Source: Paenibacillus qinlingensis
Lineage (GTDB): Bacteria > Bacillota > Bacilli > Paenibacillales > NBRC-103111
Length of the DNA: 64,000 nucleotides
Direction: 5' to 3'
Assembly (NCBI RefSeq): GCF_013204845.1
Contig: NZ_JABMKY010000021.1
Coordinates: forward strand, 80,035-144,034
Shown: positions 27,155-36,200 of the stretch, piece by piece
Layout of the letters: every line of letters begins with the position of its first letter
Numbering within the stretch: the first letter of the stretch is position 1
Translations under genes and position numbers: made by a program
The notes under the pieces: generated by a model
What the model saw: the letters and a program-made list of their open reading frames with translations, nothing else
What the model was told of the DNA's origin: nothing
The model's database searches: none

Positions 27155-27658
27155 ATGCAGGTAAGTAATTGGACTGTGCATGAATTAACAAATGAGAAAG
27201 ATGCGTTACGGATTACAGATTTCTACTTATCACCTGTTTCTTTCGACGATCAACGTCATACACCAGGTGAGTTGGATCATTTCCGTCATGCGCCAATGCT
27301 TAGTTTAACGCAGCGTAATCACCGGCATTGGTACATAGAGAATGAAACAGGTGACATTATCGCCGTGACGAGCTGCAAAGAAAATGAGCATCAGTCCGGT
27401 GGGTTTCTCTGGGATTACTTAGCTGTTCATCGCGAATATCGACGACATGGATTTGCGAAGGTGTTATTCCAAGCTTTAGAAACGTTTGCCCGTTCTGCAG
27501 AAGGGCGTTACATTTTAACGTACACATGTGATTTGCCGGAATATCTCCCCATTCAAAAGATGTTCAAAGCTAATGGTTTCGATTTAATTGGTACGTATCC
27601 GAATTATTATTATGAAGGTGAAGCTAGGCTCGCGTTTTATAAACCACTGTCCCCTTGA
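27155..27658 (+). CDS. GNAT-family N-acetyltransferase
   Basis: A single-domain 167-aa GNAT protein. The acetyl-CoA site motif is LAVHREYRRHGFAKVLFQAL (R-R-H-G-F-A), followed by a late beta strand FKANGFDLIGTYPNYYYEGE. AAGGAG precedes the ATG. It lies between the pseudo-cyclase and the transporter-like fusion, with short gaps (61 and 30 bases) that suggest one transcript. The substrate is unknown. Protein acetylation of an operon partner is possible but unsupported. Confidence 0.8.
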   Translation: MQVSNWTVHELTNEKDALRITDFYLSPVSFDDQRHTPGELDHFRHAPMLSLTQRNHRHWYIENETGDIIAVTSCKENEHQSGGFLWDYLAVHREYRRHGFAKVLFQALETFARSAEGRYILTYTCDLPEYLPIQKMFKANGFDLIGTYPNYYYEGEARLAFYKPLSP

Positions 27659-27688
27659 CAGATAGACTAATAGATTGGACCTGATGAT

Positions 27689-30600
27689 ATGCAAGGAACC
27701 TTAAAAGGGTGGATAGGGCTGCGCACAGAAGACAGTCGTAAGCTTTGGATGATGCTGCCGATCTTTTACTTTAGCGGAATTGCGGAATCCTTAAATTACA
27801 CGGCGTTCATGGCACTTTTTAATCAGCGCTTCGGCGTGCAATATTTGCCCTATATTTATATGGTTGAAGCTGCTATCATGCCGCTCGAAGGCTGGCTCCT
27901 GGCCAAACTGGCGAACCGACTGCCGAAGGCTAAGATGATGACGACGCTCTATCTCATTATGATGGGACTTCTCTTCTTGAACGGCGTTGTGCTCCTGGGA
28001 TTTAAGCTAGGCGGCATCGACTATCGATACTACTATCCAATTCTTTTTCTCTCTTCTAACTTTGTTGTAAGGCAGCTAACCTTGCTCCTGTGGAGTACAG
28101 CGTTTGACTTGTGTCCTACTCAACAGGCGAAGCGACTTATGCCCGTTTTCATCGCTGCTACCACGACGGGTGGCATTACCGCAGGCTTGTTGGCCCATCA
28201 GCTAGGCAAACTGCTTGGCACGGAAGCCGTGTATGCACTCGCCCCAATTCTTATGGTATTCGGTTTCGTCTTCTTCCGGAGAGCGCTCATGCGATATTTA
28301 GTTCCGCTCACCTTGAAGGAAGATAAGAGACTGCATAAAGTGCAGTCCGTATCCCTCACTGTTAACGAAGAGAAACAGCCAACTTCAAGCTACTATGCGA
28401 AACAGATGCTGCGAAGTCCCTTCCTTCTGTGTGCGGTTGCCCTGATGACACTAATGCCGGCAGTTTATTTTATGATGGAGTATCAATATTTCACGGCTGC
28501 GGAATATAAGTTCTCTAATGAGGGTGATTTGACCTCGTTCTATGGCTTAATCACAGCAATTCAATTTACGTTCTGCTTATTGTTACAAACGGTATCTACC
28601 CGCTTAATGAACTGGTTAGGCGCCAGTAATATGCTATTAGGCATCACGATCATCTTCTTTGGCGGCTTTGGCCTCACAGCGTTATTCATGAATCAGTCGC
28701 TTGGATTGGTCATGGTTTCTGGATCGTATGCGGTATTTTATATTTTGCTGTACTACATTGCAGAGCCTTGTTACCAGCTTTTCTTCAAAATGATGCCAAT
28801 CTCCAAAAGGGATGGCTATCGTTATTTCGCGCAAGGGGTTGCAGCCTCGGGCGGTATTCTGATTGGTTCGCTCTTCTCTATGCTGTATTCCTTTGGTCTC
28901 ATACAATTGTCGCCTCTGGCCTGGCTAGGTGTGGTGATAGCGGGAATTCTAGTCGTTGTGGCGTGGTTTGGTCGGAATCTATATATTCGTGAGTTGGTCA
29001 AAAGCGTTCAATCCCTACACGGGGATTTATCCGAAATTGCGAGCTCATTTATCGGGGGCATTCGCAGTTCCAAAGCCTTATCGGCTATTCTAGCCTATCT
29101 GAAGCATCCCAATGATTACGTGCGAGAGCTAGCACTTGAAATTATTGGAAAAGCCAAAGATTCCGCGTTTTTGCCGCATTTGATCCAAATGATTGGGGAA
29201 GAGAGCTCGCGGATTCGCATTGCGGTATTACGTGCGATGAACTTGCAAGGTGCCACGATTCAAGACCTCGTGCAGGTCGCATCATTCCTGGAAGATGAGG
29301 ATCCAGAGGTTCGTGCGGAGTGCGTGAAGTTGATATCAAAGGCTTCTCATCTGAAAAGTCAGTCTCATTTCTTTATCCGTGTGAAGCTGTTGGATACGCA
29401 TCCAAAGGTCGTGCATGAAGGTGTCAAAGCCTTGTATGCCCTAGAAAGCGAAGAAAGCTACGCGGCATGCGACGAAGCTATTATCAAAATGCTAGATACC
29501 GGCGGCGAATGGGCCGTTTATGGCTGCCATACTGTCGCTGATTTGAAACTGCATACGTACGCAGCTTGGGTCGTTTCTTTACTCGATGAGGAGCGTCCAG
29601 CTGTGAAGGTAGCAGCTGCACATTGTATCGGCAAGCTTCAGCATGTGGAAAGTATTCCAATCATGCTGGGTATGGTGTCCATGGCGGATCAAGAGTTGCG
29701 CAAAGCGATTCTGCAAGCTTTTGTGGATATGGGTGATAAAGCACTGCCGACGTTGCTCGAGTATAGTCACCATCCGAATCCATTCATTTGGAATGCCGTT
29801 ATAACCACACTTGCTGAGCTATTGGATGAAGGCAGATTGCATTCACTGCTCGTTGAGCTATGTGCGCAGCGTCTGCAAGCCTCGACGCAAGAACGTGCAT
29901 TGCCTGCTGCGCTAGAGAAGCTTGGCTTGAGAGGTCTAGCAGAATTGGCGAAGGAACGATGTGGAGAGCTGCATGAGGCACTTATTGATGGAGCATGGGC
30001 TGTTATGGCTAAGCTTGTCGATGAGCGAATCATTATGACACTGCGTGAAGCCATTCAAGACGAGAACATTGAACTTCGTGAGAACGGGTTAGAGGTCCTT
30101 GCGGAGGGGCTAGGCGATCGTAAATTGGCCTATGCCTTATTAGACCAGTTAAAGCAACAAGGCGTGACAGTTGTCATGGAGGAATTACAGCCGCTGGGGC
30201 TGCTTCAAGAGGCTACAACATGGTCAGATAGCTGGCTTAAGGATATTTCCATCTACGCACTAAGCGCATTGGAGCGTGCAGATATGAAAGAAGAACGCAA
30301 ATTTCTAACGATGCTGGATAAAGTTATTTTCTTGAAGCAAGTGAGCTTATTCGCGGATTTGTCCGTCGATGAGTTAGGGTTAATTGCGGGTATTGCGACG
30401 GAAGAAGTGCATGAGGATTTAACCTACTTATTACGGCGGGGAGAATCGAACGCAGCCATGTATCTCCTTATTGAGGGGCATGTTGAATTAAGCAATGAGA
30501 CAGGTGTGGGAGAGACATCGACAATTGGAGTTTTGGGACCAAAGCAAGCGGTTGGTGAAACGACTGCGTTAGATGGCTCCCCGTCATCGGTTACCGCACA

Positions 30601-30751
30601 GGTCATTTTTGATGAGGTGCGTGTCCTTACCTTGCAGGGAGAGAGCTTGTCTCGCTTAGTGAGGTTATACCCGGAGATCGGGATCGGGATGCTTCATGCC
30701 TCAAGTGCAAGAGTACGATTGCTTGAAAACATGCTGTTGAAAATGTCGTAG
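27689..30751 (+). CDS. ADP/ATP-carrier-like (NTT/MFS) membrane protein fused to HEAT repeats and a cNMP-binding domain
   Basis: 1020 aa. Residues about 15-430 form about 12 membrane helices resembling the bacterial nucleotide-transporter/MFS fold (LWMMLPIFYFSGIAESLNYT at the start). Residues about 445-860 are HEAT-like helical repeats (SALSAILAYLKHPNDYVREL; LLDEERPAVKVAAAHCIGKL). The C-terminal 150 residues resemble a cyclic-nucleotide-binding domain. Its phosphate cassette reads VGETTALDGSPSS, keeping Gly956-Glu957 but with Ser966 where the ligand-binding Arg is expected. Substrate transport is unproven; such fusions may be sensors. It is followed 6 bases later by the RsbW-like gene. The RBS is weak, hinting at coupling to upstream translation. 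Confidence 0.8.
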   Translation: MQGTLKGWIGLRTEDSRKLWMMLPIFYFSGIAESLNYTAFMALFNQRFGVQYLPYIYMVEAAIMPLEGWLLAKLANRLPKAKMMTTLYLIMMGLLFLNGVVLLGFKLGGIDYRYYYPILFLSSNFVVRQLTLLLWSTAFDLCPTQQAKRLMPVFIAATTTGGITAGLLAHQLGKLLGTEAVYALAPILMVFGFVFFRRALMRYLVPLTLKEDKRLHKVQSVSLTVNEEKQPTSSYYAKQMLRSPFLLCAVALMTLMPAVYFMMEYQYFTAAEYKFSNEGDLTSFYGLITAIQFTFCLLLQTVSTRLMNWLGASNMLLGITIIFFGGFGLTALFMNQSLGLVMVSGSYAVFYILLYYIAEPCYQLFFKMMPISKRDGYRYFAQGVAASGGILIGSLFSMLYSFGLIQLSPLAWLGVVIAGILVVVAWFGRNLYIRELVKSVQSLHGDLSEIASSFIGGIRSSKALSAILAYLKHPNDYVRELALEIIGKAKDSAFLPHLIQMIGEESSRIRIAVLRAMNLQGATIQDLVQVASFLEDEDPEVRAECVKLISKASHLKSQSHFFIRVKLLDTHPKVVHEGVKALYALESEESYAACDEAIIKMLDTGGEWAVYGCHTVADLKLHTYAAWVVSLLDEERPAVKVAAAHCIGKLQHVESIPIMLGMVSMADQELRKAILQAFVDMGDKALPTLLEYSHHPNPFIWNAVITTLAELLDEGRLHSLLVELCAQRLQASTQERALPAALEKLGLRGLAELAKERCGELHEALIDGAWAVMAKLVDERIIMTLREAIQDENIELRENGLEVLAEGLGDRKLAYALLDQLKQQGVTVVMEELQPLGLLQEATTWSDSWLKDISIYALSALERADMKEERKFLTMLDKVIFLKQVSLFADLSVDELGLIAGIATEEVHEDLTYLLRRGESNAAMYLLIEGHVELSNETGVGETSTIGVLGPKQAVGETTALDGSPSSVTAQVIFDEVRVLTLQGESLSRLVRLYPEIGIGMLHASSARVRLLENMLLKMS

Positions 30752-30757
30752 GAGTGA

Positions 30758-31201
30758 TTGTCCTTGGGTATTGAGTCCATCGTATTGCGCAACGATTTAC
30801 AAGAGCTAGAGCGTCTAGCAGCCTTTATCCAAGGCTTATCAGGGTCCCTCGGCATGGATGAGAAGTCTCTGTTTCAAATTAATTTAGTCTGCGATGAGCT
30901 CATAACCAACATTATTTTATACGGTTACCCATCTGCTCCTTATGGGATGCACACGATTCGCCTTGATGTTGGGCAAACGCAAGATGGTTGGGAGCTGTGC
31001 CTGAGCGATCAGGGAATTCCTTTCAATCCACTGCTCAAAGCCACCCCTCGCACCGATCAGAGCATCGAAGAGCGCGGGATTGGCGGGCTGGGTATCCATT
31101 TTGTCAGGCAAGTTATGGACGAACTTCGATATGAGCGTTTGAATGGGGAGAATGTGCTACTTATGAAAAAAAATCGGATCCAAGAGGAGGGCGTTTCATG
31201 A
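30758..31201 (+). CDS. RsbW-like anti-sigma factor / serine kinase
   Basis: A GHKL-fold ATPase of the anti-sigma-factor kinase group (147 aa). It has an N box (CDELITNIILYGYP), G1 (LSDQGIPFNP) and G2 (GGLGIHFVRQV). Such proteins bind a target protein or phosphorylate a STAS-domain antagonist. TTG at 30758 or TTG at 30764 is the start; GGAG is better spaced for the latter. The stop overlaps the next ATG (ATGA), so kinase and antagonist are translated together. No sigma factor gene is in the window. The target may be a sigma factor elsewhere or a non-transcriptional partner. Confidence 0.88.
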   Translation: MSLGIESIVLRNDLQELERLAAFIQGLSGSLGMDEKSLFQINLVCDELITNIILYGYPSAPYGMHTIRLDVGQTQDGWELCLSDQGIPFNPLLKATPRTDQSIEERGIGGLGIHFVRQVMDELRYERLNGENVLLMKKNRIQEEGVS

Positions 31202-31533
31202 TTATTACCGAGCAGTTACAAGGGGACATTGTGCTAGTGAGTCTACAAGGCAGATTGGATGGGAATACATCAGCAAGCCTGGAATCGGCATTTGCTAAAC
31301 TGGTGGAGCAAGGTAAGGGCAAGTTCGTATTTAATCTGCAAGGACTGGATTATGTCAGCAGTGCAGGACTAAGAAGCTTGCTATCCGCTGCCAAAATGGT
31401 CAAGGTCATTCAAGGTAAGCTTGCGCTAGCTCGTATGAATGAGCAAGTGAAGGAAGTTTTTGATATGTCGGGATTTAGCAGCATTTTCAAGCTATATGAC
31501 ACGGAAGATGAAGCGGTTAATGCCATTAAATAA
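31198..31533 (+). CDS. STAS-domain anti-sigma-factor antagonist (RsbV-like)
   Basis: A 111-aa STAS protein. The phosphorylation loop LDYVSSAGLRSLL has Ser55 at the position phosphorylated in RsbV/SpoIIAA. The start overlaps the anti-sigma kinase stop by four bases, and AGAGGAGG supports initiation. In the classical scheme the unphosphorylated form frees the kinase's target and the downstream phosphatase resets it. All three parts are adjacent here. Confidence 0.9.
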   Translation: MIITEQLQGDIVLVSLQGRLDGNTSASLESAFAKLVEQGKGKFVFNLQGLDYVSSAGLRSLLSAAKMVKVIQGKLALARMNEQVKEVFDMSGFSSIFKLYDTEDEAVNAIK

Positions 31534-31569
31534 AGGCTAATTACTTGAGATACAAAGGAGTTGAGCTGG

Positions 31570-33003
31570 ATGGAAATAGTCGTAGGTGTGCTTGTTATCC
31601 TGTGTCTTGTGGCTGTCATCCAGTGGCAGCTCGGGAATCGAAAACGTCAAGCAGCAGAGCAGGAGCTTGAGCGGACAATGCAGCTTTTTGATGTGAGTTT
31701 GGAAGTGAACTCGACGATTCGCAAACAGGATTTGTTAGTCAAAATCATGGAAACCTCTTCCCGCATCATGAACGCGGAGGCTTCGTCCGTTATTTTGGTT
31801 GATGAGGAAAAGGGCGAATTGTTTTTTGATCTTGCGCTTGGGGCCAAAGGTGATGAGGTACGTGAAATCCGCCTCAAGATCGGTGAAGGCATCGCAGGCT
31901 GGGTCGCTCAGACAGGGAAGTCGGTCAAGATTGACGATGCTGCGCGAGATGAACGCTGGTCGTCCAAGGTCGCGAAACGCGTCGATTATCCAACCCGCAA
32001 CATGCTCTGTGTTCCTCTTGTCAGTAAGGGGAAAATCATTGGTGTGCTGCAAGTGTTGAATAAACGGGGCGATGCACCGTTCACGGATCGAGATTTGCAG
32101 TTGCTGGAATCGATCGCTTCGCCAACAGCGGCTTCGCTAGAAAATGCCATGCTGTACGATGCACTCGAGAAGTCGGTACATGCATTGAAAGTCACGACAG
32201 CAGCTAAGGAACGCATGGAAAGTGAACTGCGTATCGCAACGGATATTCAAATGGGATTTCTTCCTCGAAAGAGCTTAAGTTTGCAGAGTCGTGCTGCAGA
32301 TGCTGAGGGTGAAACGGTGGGCGATGAGGGGCTTCTTCGTATTCAAGCGGAGGCGCACGCGACTATTCGACCCGCACGCGAGGTAGGCGGAGATTTCTAT
32401 GATTATTTTCGTATCGACGAGAATCGGTTGTTTTTCGTACTTGGCGATGTCTCTGACAAAGGAATTCCAGCCGCTCTATTCATGGCGGTGACCATGACGC
32501 TGCTCAAAGGAAAGATGTCCGTGGCGTTGACGCCAGGTGAGTTGCTGACGGCTGTCAATGAAGAGCTCTATAAGGATGATTCGACTATGTTTGCGACGAT
32601 ATTTTGCGGTGTATTAAACGTAGAGACAGGTCAGCTTTTGTATAGTGACGGCGGTCATTGTCCGCCTTACATCGTGAGAGCTAATGGTGAAGTGGAGCTG
32701 CTGAAAGGAAAAAAAGGACTCCCTCTTGGCGTTATGGACGACATGCTATATATGGATAATGAGGTCATGTTAGATCTAGGAGATCGCATTATTGTGTTTA
32801 CGGATGGTATTACGGAGGCTGAAGATCAACTTCAGAACCAATATGGCTTTATCCGCCTTAAGGATGTATTGGTTAAGGAGCAAGCAAGCAAGCCTGAGCA
32901 ATTGCTTAGTCAAATGGTGCAAGATGTAGATTTGTTCGCTGATGGTGCCGTGCAATCCGATGATATTGCTGTGCTCATTATAGATCGCAATGCAATCCCA
33001 TAG
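31570..33003 (+). CDS. GAF-domain PP2C phosphatase, RsbU/SpoIIE type
   Basis: About 477 aa. An N-terminal membrane helix (VVGVLVILCLVAVIQWQL) and a short coil lead to a GAF domain (about 45-195) and a C-terminal SpoIIE/PP2C domain. The metal-binding residues are intact: REVGGDFYDYF, LGDVSDKGIPAALFMA, DGGHCPPYIV, FTDGITEAED and a final DDIAVLII. It should dephosphorylate the STAS protein encoded just upstream, in response to a GAF ligand or membrane signal. AAGGAG at 31556 is well spaced for the ATG at 31570 rather than the TTG at 31561. It ends the tightly packed regulatory operon; the next gene is 134 bases away. Confidence 0.9.
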   Translation: MEIVVGVLVILCLVAVIQWQLGNRKRQAAEQELERTMQLFDVSLEVNSTIRKQDLLVKIMETSSRIMNAEASSVILVDEEKGELFFDLALGAKGDEVREIRLKIGEGIAGWVAQTGKSVKIDDAARDERWSSKVAKRVDYPTRNMLCVPLVSKGKIIGVLQVLNKRGDAPFTDRDLQLLESIASPTAASLENAMLYDALEKSVHALKVTTAAKERMESELRIATDIQMGFLPRKSLSLQSRAADAEGETVGDEGLLRIQAEAHATIRPAREVGGDFYDYFRIDENRLFFVLGDVSDKGIPAALFMAVTMTLLKGKMSVALTPGELLTAVNEELYKDDSTMFATIFCGVLNVETGQLLYSDGGHCPPYIVRANGEVELLKGKKGLPLGVMDDMLYMDNEVMLDLGDRIIVFTDGITEAEDQLQNQYGFIRLKDVLVKEQASKPEQLLSQMVQDVDLFADGAVQSDDIAVLIIDRNAIP

Positions 33004-33137
33004 TAAACTCCGCTTTATAGCGTTGTGATAATATAGTTAATTGACAGACTTCTTGCTACTAACGGAACGGACATGTAGAAGTGCAAATCAGGGTTGAATA
33101 AATGGATCCATCAAAAGCTCGCTAGGAGGGTTATGCC

Positions 33138-34100
33138 ATGCAAAAATCCCATATTAACCGGCAACCAGATTCTTCTTTGCATACGAATCAGAAAAGTAAT
33201 AAAAGCAATTCTCCCGTATCCTCCGATCTGATGAACATTCAACGCGCAATCGGCAATCGCGCTGTGGGCAATATGTTGAATATTCAGACCAAAATGACCG
33301 TTGGGCCAGCTGGTGATGCGTATGAACAGGAAGCAGATCAGATGGGGAAACAAGCAGCGGACCATATTGCTGCTTCGGAGAGCGGCGGCACTTCAAAACC
33401 AGATGTTCAGCGCTCAGAAGGCGGCGAGTCGGAAGATGAGGAGCTACAGATGAAGCCATCCTCCGAGTCGATTCAGCGCTCAGAAGGCGGCGAGTCGGAA
33501 GACGAAGAGCTGCAGATGAAGCCATCCTCCGAGTCGATTCAGCGCTCAGAAGGCGGCGAGTCAGAAGACGAGGAGTTGCAGATGAAGCCATCCTCCGAGT
33601 CGATTCAGCGGTCCGAAGGCGGCGAGTCAGAAGATGAGGAGCTGCAGATGAAGCCATCCTCCGAGTCGATTCAGCGTTCAGAAGGCGGCGAGTCAGAAGA
33701 CGAGGAGTTGCAGATGAAGCCATCCTCCGAGTTGATTCAGCGGTCCGAAGGCGGCGAGTCGGAAGACGAAGAGCTGCAGATGAAGTCGTCGTCCGAAGGG
33801 GGCTTTGAAGCCGGTGAAGGGATTGAATCGCAGATTAAAGCGAAACAAGGCAGCGGCAGTAAAATGGATTCAAGCATTCAAGCGAAGATGGAGTCGGCGT
33901 TCAAGACTGATTTCAGCAACGTAAATATACATAATGATTCAGAGTCATCGAAGATTAATAGATCTTTAGGCGCGGAAGCTTTTGCTACGGGAAATGATGT
34001 GTTCTTCAGGGAAGGCCGATACAATCCAGATTCACGCGAGGGGCAAGAACTGCTTGGTCATGAATTAACCCATGTTGTTCAACAGCGAGGCGGTAAGTAA
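33138..34100 (+). CDS. DUF4157 protein with six 22-residue tandem repeats (injection-system-associated metallopeptidase-like domain)
   Basis: 320 aa. The N-terminal region carries MNIQRAIGNRAVGNMLNIQ, a motif common at the front of proteins linked to extracellular contractile injection systems. Six near-identical 22-residue acidic repeats follow (IQRSEGGESEDEELQMKPSS), about residues 91-220. The C-terminal DUF4157 domain ends in FREGRYNPDSREGQELLGHE, with the zincin motif H308-E-L-T-H312 then VVQQ. No signal peptide is visible, consistent with loading into a particle rather than Sec export. DUF4157 may be a self-processing or structural domain. AGGAGGG lies before the ATG. Confidence 0.85.
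   Translation: MQKSHINRQPDSSLHTNQKSNKSNSPVSSDLMNIQRAIGNRAVGNMLNIQTKMTVGPAGDAYEQEADQMGKQAADHIAASESGGTSKPDVQRSEGGESEDEELQMKPSSESIQRSEGGESEDEELQMKPSSESIQRSEGGESEDEELQMKPSSESIQRSEGGESEDEELQMKPSSESIQRSEGGESEDEELQMKPSSELIQRSEGGESEDEELQMKSSSEGGFEAGEGIESQIKAKQGSGSKMDSSIQAKMESAFKTDFSNVNIHNDSESSKINRSLGAEAFATGNDVFFREGRYNPDSREGQELLGHELTHVVQQRGGK
33411..33798 (+). repeat. Six tandem 66-bp repeats inside the DUF4157 gene
   Basis: Units start at 33411, 33477, 33543, 33609, 33675 and 33741 with perfect 66-base periodicity. They differ only by scattered, mostly synonymous changes (e.g. GATGAG/GACGAA). The repeat is in frame, so copy number can vary without breaking the gene. Confidence 0.95.
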
Positions 34101-34143
34101 AGCAATCAAGCAAGAATATATAACATGAAGGAGCTTAGTAGAG

Positions 34144-36186
34144 ATGCCCCAAGGAAAACAAGGCCAGACCAAACCAGTGAGCCCCTCGCATCAGCAAACG
34201 CAGCAATCGCTATCGGCTCCGACAAGTACGAGTGCCACGCAAATGTCACCTATGGGGACAAACATCTTTATGCAGATGCAGCGTACGGTCGGTAACCGTG
34301 CAACACAGGCTTATGCGAATCAGCTCATTCAGCGTAATAATACGGTGGCACCAGTGCCAGTGCCAGTGCCCACCGTGGCACCGACAGTGGCCTTCCATCG
34401 CCGCAGGTCAGGTACAGCCCTCCCGCCAAGGCCTATGTCACCTACGCCTACTACGGTAGCACCGCAACCGCAGGCAACGACCCAGACATCAACGCCAACA
34501 ACGGTGGTTGCGCCAACGGGAACGACCCAGACACCAACGCCAACAACGGTGGTTGCACCAACGGGAACGAGCCAGACACCAACGCCAACAACGGTGGTTG
34601 CGCCAACGGGAACTACTCAGACACCAACGCCAACAACGGTGGTTGCGCCAACGGGAACTACTCAGACACCAACGCCAACAACGGTGGTTGCACCAACGGG
34701 GACTACTCAAACACCAGCTCCAACTGTGGTGACCCCAATTGTGCCTTCTGCTTCTACTTTGCATCCGACCGGTGACGATACCAAGGATAATGCAGACATG
34801 ACTTCAGGCGTTGGCGGAACTTTCTCCGACAGCTTCGGTAAACGTTCCGATGATTTTAAAGAATCCTACGATAAAACGAAAGATGAAGGAACGGCTCAGC
34901 AGTCAGCTACGATGGGTGCAGTAGCATCTACTGCAGATCTTGTGAGCGGGCCTTTCCAAATCATGAGCGCTATTCGAGAGACGCTTTCTGTTTCAGGAGA
35001 TATGAACCGAACGGGGCATAACAAACGTTGGCAGTATGCAGGCACAGGATCGTCAATTGTCGAATCAACCGGTAAAATGGTCAGTGGCGGAACTGGTTTA
35101 GTGGATAAGGCTGCCAAATCAACAGGGCATACCAAAGGAATTGGCAATTCTTCCTCTGCCAGTGATTATACGGGTACCGTAGCCGAAGCGATCTCCGCAG
35201 TAAAAAATACGATTATGGCTGTCAAAGCCATTTACGAAATGTACAGTAAGTACTCCGAAAATGGCGGCCTTGATAAAGGTGAAAAAGCAAAGGGCGTTCT
35301 CGAGATCATTAGTAACGCGGTCCAAGCTGCGCAATCTGGTGTCAAAGTGGCGAAAGGCATCATGGAAATCATGGAGACGAGCACGGCTAGCTTGCTAAGC
35401 GTAATACCAGGCGTCAGCATTGCTGTAAGTGGTGTGAAAATTGCCATGAAAACGATTGACGTAATCAAGGCTGGCTTAAATCGCAGAGCTATGACGACGA
35501 TGAAACGTGATTTTAAAGGCAAAACAGAGTATGCTGATATTCTCAAAGAAAAACGCTGGTATACTCGAAATGCAGGAGTAGACAAAGCGAAGCTAGCTGC
35601 GAAAAAACTTCAGTTGAACAATGATATTGCGACAGGTGATCCAGTTAAAGTAGCAGCGGCTAATCAGCAACTCGATGAAATCGCGCAATATGAATTAGCG
35701 AAAGAAATGAAAAATATTAACGTGAAGCGGACAGACCGAGGAGCTATTCAAATTGGGCTTGAGCTTGTGAAGATTGCTGGTGATATCGCGACACTCACAG
35801 GGGTAGGTGCTCAAGTAGGTACGCCGCTGAAAATTGTTGCTTCAGGTATTGGTGCAGCTATGCCAATTGCGAGAACACTGAAGCAAGCTGGGCGTGATCG
35901 CGCATCGAAAGCAGGCGCATGGGGAATTACTAAGGCAGTCTTTAACGCTGATAAATCAACCGAGAAGAAGCTTGAAAAACGTGCGCATGATACAGATCTT
36001 ATCTTTGATATGTTTAGTAAGCTGCCTGTCTACGTTGAGACGGACCTAGCAGTCGTCACACGGTACAGACAAGTAGAGAGTTTTGTAGAAGCAGCTGGTA
36101 TCAGCATTCAAGCTATGAATACATTCAAGAGTGATCCAGCTAAGCTGAAGGGCGCCATTGTTGAAGCAATGGGCAAGAGAGAATAG
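34144..36186 (+). CDS. Putative injection-system cargo protein: repeat linker plus long helical domain
   Basis: 680 aa, no signal peptide. An N-terminal motif FMQMQRTVGNRATQAYANQL parallels the QRxxGNRA motif of the preceding DUF4157 protein. A Pro/Thr-rich linker with a 15-residue repeat (TPTTVVAPTGTTQ) spans about 105-200. The remaining 470 residues are mostly helical and Gly/Ala/Ser/Lys-rich, with two hydrophobic or amphipathic stretches (ASLLSVIPGVSIAVSGVKIA; IVASGIGAAMPIAR region) that might insert into membranes. I recognise no enzyme motif. Position after the DUF4157 gene and before a chaperone-like gene suggests an effector or structural cargo. The toxin role is inferred. Confidence 0.65.
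   Translation: MPQGKQGQTKPVSPSHQQTQQSLSAPTSTSATQMSPMGTNIFMQMQRTVGNRATQAYANQLIQRNNTVAPVPVPVPTVAPTVAFHRRRSGTALPPRPMSPTPTTVAPQPQATTQTSTPTTVVAPTGTTQTPTPTTVVAPTGTSQTPTPTTVVAPTGTTQTPTPTTVVAPTGTTQTPTPTTVVAPTGTTQTPAPTVVTPIVPSASTLHPTGDDTKDNADMTSGVGGTFSDSFGKRSDDFKESYDKTKDEGTAQQSATMGAVASTADLVSGPFQIMSAIRETLSVSGDMNRTGHNKRWQYAGTGSSIVESTGKMVSGGTGLVDKAAKSTGHTKGIGNSSSASDYTGTVAEAISAVKNTIMAVKAIYEMYSKYSENGGLDKGEKAKGVLEIISNAVQAAQSGVKVAKGIMEIMETSTASLLSVIPGVSIAVSGVKIAMKTIDVIKAGLNRRAMTTMKRDFKGKTEYADILKEKRWYTRNAGVDKAKLAAKKLQLNNDIATGDPVKVAAANQQLDEIAQYELAKEMKNINVKRTDRGAIQIGLELVKIAGDIATLTGVGAQVGTPLKIVASGIGAAMPIARTLKQAGRDRASKAGAWGITKAVFNADKSTEKKLEKRAHDTDLIFDMFSKLPVYVETDLAVVTRYRQVESFVEAAGISIQAMNTFKSDPAKLKGAIVEAMGKRE
34492..34734 (+). 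repeat. 45-bp tandem repeat in the Pro/Thr linker
   Basis: Units begin ACGCCAACAACGG at 34492, 34537, 34582, 34627 and 34672, with a divergent sixth from 34717. Each encodes 15 residues around TTVVAPTGT. Confidence 0.9.
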
Positions 36187-36200
36187 GAGATTGAACCGAT

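Noticed and set aside
33411..33798. CRISPR-like array
   Set aside because: The 66-base units abut one another with no unique spacers and are in frame inside a protein-coding gene.
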